The position numbers and the translations under genes were made by a program. Under the pieces are notes generated by a model. It worked only from the letters and a program-made list of their open reading frames with translations, was not told where the DNA came from and ran no database searches. From Acidobacteriota bacterium (GTDB taxonomy: Bacteria > Acidobacteriota > Thermoanaerobaculia > Multivoradales > Multivoraceae): a stretch of DNA of 64,000 nucleotides. Shown in pieces: positions 16,508-23,383 of the stretch (the stretch's first letter is position 1; every line of letters begins with the position of its first letter). The stretch spans positions 186,001 to 250,000 of the forward strand of contig JAPPFP010000014.1 in NCBI GenBank assembly GCA_028877275.1. The letters are read 5' to 3'.

Positions 16508-17713
16508 TCAGGCAGCCGGGCCGGGTTCGACCGCTTCCTCGATCATGGTCAGGAACTCCTCGTCCAGACCACCGGTCCTCGCCAGGATCTCGCCCTGTTC
16601 GTCCAGGAGTATGTACGTGGGATAGGAGCTGACATCCAGCGTCTCGGTCACCTCGCTCCCCCTCCCGACATGCCAGTTCGACCAGGGCATCGGCTCATCC
16701 TCAAGGAACTCGGTCACGGTTTCGAGCTTCTCGTCCACGCTGATGGACAGCAGGGCGAACCGATCCGGGGGCAGATCGGCGACCAGCTCGCGCAGCTTCG
16801 GCAACGCCGCGATGCACGGCTTGCACCACGTAGCCCAGAAGTCCACGAGAACGACGCGGCCCCGGTAGTCAGCCAGACCCTCCTCGTCGCCATCAAGCGT
16901 ACTGCCGGTCAGCTCCGGTGGCGTCGTTCCCACGGTGGCGTACCGGATCGCGTCGATCAGTCGGTTTTCGGCGTCCGCGAATGTCGTCCCCGCGGCGAAG
17001 GTGGCCCCGAGAAACTCCTCGTCCTCCACGCCGGCGCTCAGTCCCGTCGCAGCCTCGAGGGCCTCCTGCCGTCTGGCTGCGCGGTCCTCCTGCGACAGTC
17101 CCGACGCGTTGACCGAAACCGCCAATCCCGCCGCCAGGTAGTACCGACCTGCCGCGCCGAGAGCCGAATCTCCGGCCTCGGAGGCCAGTTCCTCGAAGAA
17201 CGTCTCGACCAGGGGCCGGGACGGCTTCCCGTCCTCGCCGAAGTGCCGGAGCATGTCCAGCCGACTCAGGACCATGCGCCACTCTTCGTAGTCGGGTGCG
17301 TGCTCGAGAAGGGCCTTGGCTCCGCGGTAGGCGTGTCTGTCCCCACCTGCCCTGAGGCCCGCGTGGAGGACGAGGAACTCCGCGGCTTGAATCGTCTGCT
17401 CGTGCTCCCCGCCGGCCTCCAGGATCGCCGTTGCCGCGGCCGCGGCACGATCGGTGCCCGGTTGCTCGCGAGCAAGTTCCTCGAGGCTCTCCTCGGAAAC
17501 GTCGCTCATGTTGAGTTCGCGGAAGCGCTCCGACCACTCGCGCTGCCGGTCGTGGAACTCCTCCACGACTTCCCAGTCAGGGCCGACCTCCTCGACCAGC
17601 GCCGCGAACTCATCCTCTGCGCTCGCCGCATCCGGGGCCGTCGAGCCTCCGCAGGCTCCGATCGTCAGCAGCAGGATCATCGCCACACCGGCGACACGGT
17701 CCGAATGGCCCAT
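16508..17713 (-). CDS. TlpA-like thioredoxin lipoprotein (copy 1)
   Basis: A 401-residue lipoprotein (lipobox LTIGAC near residue 20). A long helical N-terminal region (about 30-260), rich in Glu, Ala and Leu with repeat-like helices (ATAILEAGGEHEQTIQAAEFLVLHAGL), precedes a C-terminal thioredoxin fold starting near residue 270. The active site is WCKPC with C297 and C300 in VVLVDFWATWCKPC. Anchored in the membrane, the thioredoxin domain probably reduces periplasmic disulfides like TlpA/ResA. It is a tandem paralogue of the next gene upstream (17772-19307), sharing domain order and motifs such as YLAAGL and FADAENRLIDAIRYATVG. The N-terminal region resembles no domain I can name. Confidence 0.9.
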   Translation of the reverse strand: MGHSDRVAGVAMILLLTIGACGGSTAPDAASAEDEFAALVEEVGPDWEVVEEFHDRQREWSERFRELNMSDVSEESLEELAREQPGTDRAAAAATAILEAGGEHEQTIQAAEFLVLHAGLRAGGDRHAYRGAKALLEHAPDYEEWRMVLSRLDMLRHFGEDGKPSRPLVETFFEELASEAGDSALGAAGRYYLAAGLAVSVNASGLSQEDRAARRQEALEAATGLSAGVEDEEFLGATFAAGTTFADAENRLIDAIRYATVGTTPPELTGSTLDGDEEGLADYRGRVVLVDFWATWCKPCIAALPKLRELVADLPPDRFALLSISVDEKLETVTEFLEDEPMPWSNWHVGRGSEVTETLDVSSYPTYILLDEQGEILARTGGLDEEFLTMIEEAVEPGPAA

Positions 17714-17771
17714 GGTGGACTACCTCCTCTGGAACGTGGGTACAGGCAGCACAACCCGGGCCTCGCCAGGG

Positions 17772-19307
17772 CTATTCCGTGCTGCGCCCGACCGCTTCCT
17801 CGATGAGCGCTATGAAGTCGTCGGGGAGGTGGTTCGTCCTGTCGAGAATCTCGCCGCTCTCGTCCACGAGAATGTAGGTGGGGTAGGAAACGACGTTCAG
17901 AACCCGCGTGGTCTCGCTCGTCATTCCGATATGCCAGTTCGCCCACGGCATCGGCTCGTTCTCCATGAATCCGGTCACGGTTTCGAGCTCCGCATCGACA
18001 CTGACCGACAGGAGAGCGAATCGGTCCGCCGGGAGGTCGGCAACGAGTTGCCGTTTCTCCGGCAGCGCAGCCACGCACGGCACGCACCAGGTCGCCCAGA
18101 AATCGAGAAGAACCACACGGCCTCGATAGTCGGAAAGGCGTTCGGGGACGCCATCCAGCCGACTGCCGGCGAGGTCCGGGACCTTGCTGCCCACGGTCCC
18201 GTGGCGGATGCTGCGGATGAGGTCGGCCTCCGCCTCCGCGAAGGTCCGTGCGTCGCCGGGAAAGTCCTCCTCCTCGACGCCGGCGCTCAAGCCGGCAGCC
18301 GCGTCGAGGGCACGCTCACGTCTCGCCGCGCGGTCCTCTTCCGAGATTCCGGGTGCGTTCGCGAACTGCATCCGTCCCGCCGCGACGTAGTACCGCCCCG
18401 CGGCACGAAGCACGGGATCCTCGGCCTCCGAGGCCAACACCTTGAAGACAGCCGGCGCCGCGGCTTGTCTGGCCGGCCCGACACGTCCCAACAGGTGCAT
18501 TCGCTGCAGGATCAACCCCCAGCCCTCGTAGTCTGGTGCGTACTCGAGCAGGGCCCTGGCGCCCCTGGAGGCGTACTCCTCACCTCCCGGTGTCATCGCT
18601 GCGTTGTTGACGAGGAACTCCGCGGCCTCGACAGTCTTCTCATGCGTCCCACCGACTTTCAGAATCGCGATTGCCGCAGCGGCCGCACGACGAACGTCGG
18701 GGGCGTCGGGCACCGAGCCATCCGTGCTTGCCGGGGAGTCGCCGTCTTCGGACGGCAGGTCGGCCGACTCGGCACCAGGCCGCGCCTCGAGCGCTGCCCG
18801 CAGAACGTCGTTGATCAAAGTGCTCGCTGGCGAGTCGGGCTCTTCCGACCGGGGGTCCACCAGTTCCGCGCCGTTCAGGTCCTCGAGCGCTGCTCCCAAC
18901 CGTTGCTCCACGTCGACGCCGTCCTCTGCCTCGAGCGCCGCTCGCAGTGCCTGCTCCATTTCGGCCCGCGGCGGGGCACCGTCACTCGATGCGCGAACCA
19001 CGAAGACCCGCGGCGTTGCACTGCCCGCCTCTCCGAGGTTCGGGGACGAGCCGTCCTCCGAGACCTTGCCAGACGCGAGGATCCGGGCCATCCATGTGCG
19101 TTCATGTTCGAGGTAGGCCTCAACAACGTCCCAGTCAGGGCCGACTTCTGCAACCAGGGCCTCCATCCCGTCCTCGACGCTCGACTCTTCCAAGGCCATC
19201 GAGCCCTGGCTCGCTCCGCTCCAGAGCACAGCCGCCAGCGCCGCCGACACGGCGCCGGCTTTCCCCCACCTACCGAGTTCCGTTTCCATCCAGGTCGTCA
19301 CTCCCAA
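17772..19307 (-). CDS. TlpA-like exported thioredoxin protein (copy 2)
   Basis: A 511-residue paralogue of the downstream gene. The N-terminus has an export-type hydrophobic stretch (AGAVSAALAAVLWSGASQGSMA) but no lipobox Cys, unlike its neighbour. The helical middle region is about 110 residues longer, with an extra Glu/Ser/Pro-rich insertion (about 60-210: repeated short EALEDLNGAELVDPRSEEP-like blocks). The thioredoxin fold begins near residue 380, and the active site is WCVPC with C408 and C411. The ATG at 19307 is used; a second in-frame ATG lies six codons later and would also keep the signal. The 58-nt gap to copy 1 suggests an operon born by duplication. Confidence 0.88.
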   Translation of the reverse strand: MGVTTWMETELGRWGKAGAVSAALAAVLWSGASQGSMALEESSVEDGMEALVAEVGPDWDVVEAYLEHERTWMARILASGKVSEDGSSPNLGEAGSATPRVFVVRASSDGAPPRAEMEQALRAALEAEDGVDVEQRLGAALEDLNGAELVDPRSEEPDSPASTLINDVLRAALEARPGAESADLPSEDGDSPASTDGSVPDAPDVRRAAAAAIAILKVGGTHEKTVEAAEFLVNNAAMTPGGEEYASRGARALLEYAPDYEGWGLILQRMHLLGRVGPARQAAAPAVFKVLASEAEDPVLRAAGRYYVAAGRMQFANAPGISEEDRAARRERALDAAAGLSAGVEEEDFPGDARTFAEAEADLIRSIRHGTVGSKVPDLAGSRLDGVPERLSDYRGRVVLLDFWATWCVPCVAALPEKRQLVADLPADRFALLSVSVDAELETVTGFMENEPMPWANWHIGMTSETTRVLNVVSYPTYILVDESGEILDRTNHLPDDFIALIEEAVGRSTE

Positions 19308-19436
19308 CCTCCCGTTCTGCGCCCGCCATCGGGAGCGGCAGGCGCTCCCGGGCGGCGTTCGTCAGCCATATCAATGCACTGGGACTCACCCTTACAACCG
19401 CGAACCGCGCGATTCGTTCCCCAGCCAGACGGCCTG

Positions 19437-19481
19437 TGGCCACCTAGTGGCCAGACGGCGACTAAGTGGCCTGCGGCCACT
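19437..19481. repeat. Two perfect hairpins at the 3' end of the sulfatase gene
   Basis: TGGCCAC-CTA-GTGGCCA (19437-19453) and AGTGGCC-TGC-GGCCACT (19465-19481) are two perfect 7-bp stems with 3-nt loops. The second abuts the stop codon of the minus-strand sulfatase. An 8-bp direct repeat (CAGACGGC) recurs at 19426 and 19452. There is no T-run on either side. They may stabilise or end the sulfatase transcript. The rest of the 173-nt gap (19308-19480) holds nothing else I can name. Confidence 0.6.
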
Positions 19482-21001
19482 CAGTTCTCGAAGCCAATGG
19501 GCTCGATGTTGCAGATCGAGTAGGCGACCGGCCCGCGGCGGGTCCAGGCCGGTTCCACCGTGATGGAACGCCAGTCCTCGATGACCGCTTCGAGGTCGGC
19601 GACGTCCTCCGGCCGCTCCGTGGCCAGATCGGTCTGTTCCCGAACGTCGGCGGACAGGTCGTAGAGGAAACCGCCAGGTTCATCCTGGTGCGGCTTGATC
19701 AGCTTCATGTCGCCGCTGCGGGCGGCGACTGTCGGGTAGTTCCGCCACACGAAGCGGCCGTCACCTGTCGCTTCCGCCGACCCGTCGAGCAGCGGCATCA
19801 GGTCGTGTCCGTCCAGTTCGAGATCCGCGGGCGCTGAGGCTCCGGCTGCCGCCAGGGCCGTCGGCAGGATGTCGAGCGTCGACACCGGCGCATCGATCGT
19901 GGTCCCGGCCGCGACCGCCGCCGGCCAACGCAGCAGGTAGGGAACCCGCACGCCGCCCTCGTAGTAGGTCAACTTGCCGCCGGAGAGCGGTTCGCAGGAG
20001 CACAGCCCGGGGAAGTAGCCGGCGCAGCCGTTGTCCGACAGGAAGACGACCAGCGTTTTGTCGGCGACTCCTGCCTCGTCCAGCGCGTCCAGGATGCGGC
20101 CCACCGCATCGTCGAGGGCGGCGATCATCCCGAAGTAGATCCGTTGCAGTTCGTGCTCCACGTCGGGGAACCGGTTGTAGTACTCCTCCGTGACCTGGAA
20201 CGGCGAGTGCGGCGCGTTGAATGCCGAGTAGAGGAAGAAGGGCCCGTCCGCGTGCCGCCGGATGAAGTCGACCGACTCGTCGCCGAAGACGTCCGTGATG
20301 TAGGCCGGCTCGTCGACGACCGTCTTCTCCGGCCCCCGGACGATCAGATTGCCCGCCCGGCGCGTCGGGGGCGCCGGCGGCTCCGTCCCCCGTACCACGA
20401 GATCGGTGCGCGGGTCCTCGGGCGGCCGCCTCCTGAACTCCTCGTCCGCCGACATCGATACGGCGCCCTGTGTCCTGCGGTTGATGAACCGCGTCGCGCC
20501 CGAGAGATGACCGTAGAACTCGTCGAAGCCCCGGTTCGTCGGATAGTGCTCGTCCTTGAAGCCCAGGTGCCACTTGCCGACGATTCCGGTCGCGTAGCCG
20601 GCCGCCTTCAAGAGATCCGCGATCGTCAGCTCGCCCGGGATCAGGCCGACGTCCGGCACTTCCGGCGCCTGGCGCGCGTTGTACTCGAAGCCGAACCGTT
20701 GCTGGTAGCGACCGGTGAGCAGGGCCGCCCGCGACGGCGAACACACCGGCGTCGTCACGTAACCCTGAGTGAAGACCGCGCCTTCGCGACCGATGCGGTC
20801 GATGTTCGGCGTCTGGAGCCGGTCGCCGTACGTCGAGACGTCGGCATAGCCGAGGTCGTCGGCCAGGATGACGACGATGTTCGGCGGTGGAGCGTCCGCG
20901 GACGCTTCCTGCTCGGGGCCGTTCCCGTCCCTGGAGCAGCCGATCGCCAAGGCCAACAGGAGGAGCCCGGCCGCAACCGGGACACGAGTTCGTTCGCTCA
21001 T
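19481..21001 (-). CDS. Lipoprotein arylsulfatase (S1 sulfatase family)
   Basis: A 506-residue type I sulfatase. It begins at the ATG at 21001 (preceded by GGAG), which gives a lipoprotein signal with LAIGC (Cys22). NIVVILADDLGYAD supplies the metal Asp pair (48-49). CSPSR (Cys87) is the site converted to formylglycine, followed by AALLTGR, so the sulfatase signature is intact. Later motifs are GIVGKWHLGF (Lys/His) and VVFLSDNG (Asp-Asn). It would remove sulfate from sulfated glycans or aryl sulfates at the cell surface. Activity needs a formylglycine-generating enzyme or anSME, which is not in the window. In-frame sequence upstream of 21001 has no ribosome site and is not counted. Confidence 0.95.
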   Translation of the reverse strand: MSERTRVPVAAGLLLLALAIGCSRDGNGPEQEASADAPPPNIVVILADDLGYADVSTYGDRLQTPNIDRIGREGAVFTQGYVTTPVCSPSRAALLTGRYQQRFGFEYNARQAPEVPDVGLIPGELTIADLLKAAGYATGIVGKWHLGFKDEHYPTNRGFDEFYGHLSGATRFINRRTQGAVSMSADEEFRRRPPEDPRTDLVVRGTEPPAPPTRRAGNLIVRGPEKTVVDEPAYITDVFGDESVDFIRRHADGPFFLYSAFNAPHSPFQVTEEYYNRFPDVEHELQRIYFGMIAALDDAVGRILDALDEAGVADKTLVVFLSDNGCAGYFPGLCSCEPLSGGKLTYYEGGVRVPYLLRWPAAVAAGTTIDAPVSTLDILPTALAAAGASAPADLELDGHDLMPLLDGSAEATGDGRFVWRNYPTVAARSGDMKLIKPHQDEPGGFLYDLSADVREQTDLATERPEDVADLEAVIEDWRSITVEPAWTRRGPVAYSICNIEPIGFEN

Positions 21002-21049
21002 CCGAGATCTCCGCTGTTCTCCGTCTATGTCAGTAGCTGAACTGTACAG

Positions 21050-21056
21050 AAAGGAG
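21050..21056 (+). promoter_or_regulatory. Shine-Dalgarno that favours the TTG start of the antitoxin
   Basis: AAAGGAG lies 6 nt before an in-frame TTG (21063-21065), whereas the ATG at 21090 has no ribosome site at a proper distance. This argues for the longer antitoxin reading. Confidence 0.45.
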
Positions 21057-21062
21057 ACCGTA

Positions 21063-21344
21063 TTGCTACAGAACGCTACAGTTGCTACGATGCCTCGGGT
21101 GCGAACGATCACACAGAGGCAGCTACGAAACGACTCGGCGAAAGTGCTCCGAGCCGTTCAGGAGGGCCAGGCCATGACGATTACCCGAAACGGGACTCCG
21201 GTAGCCGAACTGCGGCCGCTGGCTGCCCGACGATTCGTATCCCGCGTCGTTCTCAAGGAAGCTGGCAGGACCGCTCCCCGGATCGATGCGCGCCGCTTCC
21301 GGAGCGACGTTGACGCGGTCATCGATCCCTGGATCGACGACTAG
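21063..21344 (+). CDS. Phd/YefM-like antitoxin
   Basis: A small antitoxin of 93 residues from TTG 21063, or 84 residues from ATG 21090. The Phd/YefM fold is seen in TITQRQLRNDSAKVLRAVQEGQ and MTITRNGTPVAELRPL; the C-terminus (FRSDVDAVIDPWIDD) is the likely toxin-binding tail. It would neutralise the PIN toxin encoded 27 nt downstream and repress the operon by binding its own promoter. Three GCTAC repeats at 9-10 bp spacing lie across the start region. The TTG is favoured because AAAGGAG stands 6 nt before it, but the ATG gives a more typical N-terminus, so the start is uncertain. Confidence 0.85.
   Translation: MLQNATVATMPRVRTITQRQLRNDSAKVLRAVQEGQAMTITRNGTPVAELRPLAARRFVSRVVLKEAGRTAPRIDARRFRSDVDAVIDPWIDD
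21065..21088 (+). repeat. Three helically phased GCTAC repeats, candidate antitoxin operator
   Basis: GCTAC occurs at 21065-21069, 21075-21079 and 21084-21088, about one helical turn apart, so the copies face the same side of the DNA. An inverted copy (GTAGC) is at 21034-21038 and an 8-bp palindrome CTGTACAG at 21042-21049. They sit at the start of the toxin-antitoxin operon, where autorepressor sites are expected. Confidence 0.45.
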
Positions 21345-21371
21345 CGAAGCACGGAACGGGAATCGCCGGAC

Positions 21372-21842
21372 ATGAACTCCGCCGTACAGCCGCTTCAGGA
21401 AGCGGCGCACGAAGCCGGATTCCAGGCCAGCCAGACACTCGGCGCCGACAGCCACGGGCTGCTGGACACGTCGGTCATCATCGACTACGACCTCATCGAT
21501 GCGTCGGCACTGCCGGAACTATCCGCGGTCTCGGCCATAACGATGGCCGAACTCACGGTCGGCCCCTTGGCCGCTGGCCCGGATGCCGAGGAACGGGCCC
21601 GCCGGCAGGACCGGCTGCAGTGGGCCGCCACCACCTGGGACCCGCTGCCGTTCGACAACGCGGCAGCTCGCGCCTACGGCCGCATCTACTCCGCACTCCT
21701 GGCCCGCGGCCCTGTCGGCCGCCGGCGCCTCGCCGACCTCCTGATCGCCGCCGTCGCTCTGGCCAACGACCTGCCCCTCTACACGAGGAACGCCGCCGAC
21801 CTGCGCGGTCTCGAGGAGCTTCTCGCCGTCCGAGCCATGTAG
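21372..21842 (+). CDS. vapC: PIN-domain ribonuclease toxin (VapC-like)
   Basis: A 156-residue PIN-domain protein. The acidic metal site is visible as GLLDTSVIIDYD (Asp32), ITMAELTVG (Glu) and RRLADLLIAAVAL (Asp), and the domain ends with LPLYTRNAADLRGLEELL. VapC toxins cleave tRNA or rRNA when freed from the antitoxin. The first 28 residues precede the PIN fold and are atypical; no later ATG or GTG start gives a complete domain, so the ATG at 21372 is kept. The Phd/YefM antitoxin lies just upstream. The pair stands alone between a sulfatase and pdxA, typical of a mobile toxin-antitoxin module. Confidence 0.88.
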   Translation: MNSAVQPLQEAAHEAGFQASQTLGADSHGLLDTSVIIDYDLIDASALPELSAVSAITMAELTVGPLAAGPDAEERARRQDRLQWAATTWDPLPFDNAAARAYGRIYSALLARGPVGRRRLADLLIAAVALANDLPLYTRNAADLRGLEELLAVRAM

Positions 21843-21855
21843 CGGTTCAAATCCG

Positions 21856-22839
21856 TCAGTCGACGCGTCCCGCCAGCTTCCAGGCGTAATCGAGGGCGTG
21901 GCCCAGCGAGTCCGTGAACGCCTTGCCCTGCCAAGCGATGTCGAACGCCGTGCCGTGGTCGACCGAAGTGCGGACGATCGGCAGGCCGATCGTCACGTTG
22001 ACGCCCCGCTCGAAGCCGTAGAGCTTCATCGGCGCATGGCCCTGGTCGTGGTACATGCAGACAACGGCGTCGAAGCGGTCGAGGTGGATCGCCTGGCGAA
22101 AGACCGTGTCCGCCGGATACGGGCCGGACACGTCGAGGCCATCGCCAGCCGCCCGTTCGATCGTCGGCCGGATGATCTCCTCGTCCTCGGCACCGAAGAG
22201 CCCGTGCTCTCCCGCGTGCGGATTGAGTCCGCAGACGGCGATCCGCGGCCGCTCGATGGGCCGCGACAACGCGTCGTGGGTCAGATCGATCACCTTCCGA
22301 ATCCGCACGGGCTCCACCCGCTCGATCGCCTCGCGCAGGCTGACATGAGCGCTGACGTGGGTCACCGCCAGCTCCGGCACCGTCAGCATCATCGCGAAAT
22401 CCTCGACGCCGCACAGTCCGGCAATGAACTCGGTGTGCCCGTTGAAGTCCGGCCTGGAAGCTCTGGTCGCCTCCTTGTTCATCGGCAGAGTGACGACCCC
22501 GGCCACCTCTCCGGCTAGAGCGTCGAGTGTGGCGCGTTCGACATAGGCCAAAGCAGCCGCCCCGGCCTCTCGACTCAGAACGCCCGGTGTCACTTCGTCC
22601 GCACTCAATAGCCGCAGATCACGGACATTCAGTACTCCCTCGACCGCCTCACCCGGCCGATCGATCGAGTGGATCGACGCGACCAACCCCAGCACGTCGG
22701 CCGCACGAATCAGCACCGAGGCATCGCCATACACCACGGCATCGGTGCCCAACAGCCCCTCCGCGAACCTGCGCACCGCGATTTCGGGCCCGACACCCGA
22801 AGCATCCCCCATCGTCACCGCCATCAGCCGACCACTCAT
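21856..22839 (-). CDS. pdxA: 4-hydroxythreonine-4-phosphate dehydrogenase (PdxA)
   Basis: A 327-residue NAD-dependent metal enzyme of pyridoxal phosphate biosynthesis. Family motifs are TMGDASGVGPEIAVR at the N-terminus, TLPMNKEA, NGHTEFIAGLCGV, HVSLREAIERV, GLNPHAGEHGLFG, and the metal-binding HDQGHAPMKLYGF followed by GLPIVRTSVDHGTAFDIA. PdxA2 proteins of erythronate and threonate catabolism share this fold. No four-carbon acid kinase is adjacent, so the vitamin B6 role is preferred but not proven. A TAGATT box six bases before the ATG and the absence of a ribosome site suggest a leaderless transcript. Confidence 0.93.
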   Translation of the reverse strand: MSGRLMAVTMGDASGVGPEIAVRRFAEGLLGTDAVVYGDASVLIRAADVLGLVASIHSIDRPGEAVEGVLNVRDLRLLSADEVTPGVLSREAGAAALAYVERATLDALAGEVAGVVTLPMNKEATRASRPDFNGHTEFIAGLCGVEDFAMMLTVPELAVTHVSAHVSLREAIERVEPVRIRKVIDLTHDALSRPIERPRIAVCGLNPHAGEHGLFGAEDEEIIRPTIERAAGDGLDVSGPYPADTVFRQAIHLDRFDAVVCMYHDQGHAPMKLYGFERGVNVTIGLPIVRTSVDHGTAFDIAWQGKAFTDSLGHALDYAWKLAGRVD

Positions 22840-22844
22840 GGCTG

Positions 22845-22881
22845 GAATCTACTCTGCCCCTCGGCAACGTCAGGTAGATTC
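22845..22881. promoter_or_regulatory. Divergent promoter region with inverted GAATCTAC/GTAGATTC
   Basis: GAATCTAC (22845-22852) and GTAGATTC (22874-22881) form an 8-bp inverted repeat with a 21-nt spacer. Each arm contains a TAGATT -10-like box, one per strand. For pdxA the minus-strand box is preceded by CTGACG (22873-22868) at a 16-nt spacing and lies six bases before the ATG. The other box may serve the nitroreductase gene 36 nt downstream. Confidence 0.4.
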
Positions 22882-22916
22882 GCCGCTTCGCAGGAAGGCG
22901 AACACGAGGAGCAGCC

Positions 22917-23351
22917 ATGGCCGAGTACATCCCGAGTCCGATCAAGTGGGTCCGCGACCAGGTGGAGCTCTACGAGGGCAGCGGCGGCACCGAGGGCGTC
23001 GGCCTGCTCGACACCGGTCTGCCGTGCATCATCGTCACCCACACGGGCAACCGGACCGGTGCCATCCGCAAGACGCCGCTGATGCGCGTCAAGGACGGCG
23101 ACAGCTACGTGCTCGTCGCCTCGAAGGGCGGAGCTCCCGCGAATCCAGAGTGGGTTTCCAACCTCCGGGCCGACCCCGACGTCGAGATCAGGGACGCCAC
23201 GGAGGTTCAGGCGATGCGCGTCCGGGAGGTCGAGGACACCGGCGAGCGGGCCCGCGTCTGGGCGCTGGCCGTCGAGGCGTTCCCGCCGTACGAGGAGTAC
23301 AGGAACAAGACGTCGCGCACCATCCCCGTGTTCATCGCGGAGCCCGCGTAG
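22917..23351 (+). CDS. Deazaflavin (F420)-dependent nitroreductase family protein
   Basis: A 144-residue split-barrel flavin/deazaflavin-binding protein of the Ddn/DUF385 family. Recognisable parts are CIIVTHTGNRTGAIRKTPLMRV (cofactor-phosphate-binding region), YVLVASKGGAPANPEWVSNLRADPDVEI, and a C-terminal WALAVEAFPPYEEYRNKTSRTIPVF. Members use F420H2 to reduce nitro groups, enones or quinones; others use FMN or bind heme, so the cofactor is inferred from family. The ATG has a strong GAGGAG site six bases upstream. Divergent from pdxA with a shared 77-nt promoter region. Confidence 0.9.
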   Translation: MAEYIPSPIKWVRDQVELYEGSGGTEGVGLLDTGLPCIIVTHTGNRTGAIRKTPLMRVKDGDSYVLVASKGGAPANPEWVSNLRADPDVEIRDATEVQAMRVREVEDTGERARVWALAVEAFPPYEEYRNKTSRTIPVFIAEPA

Positions 23352-23383
23352 CAGCCAGGGCGCACTACGCCGAGACGCCGGAG

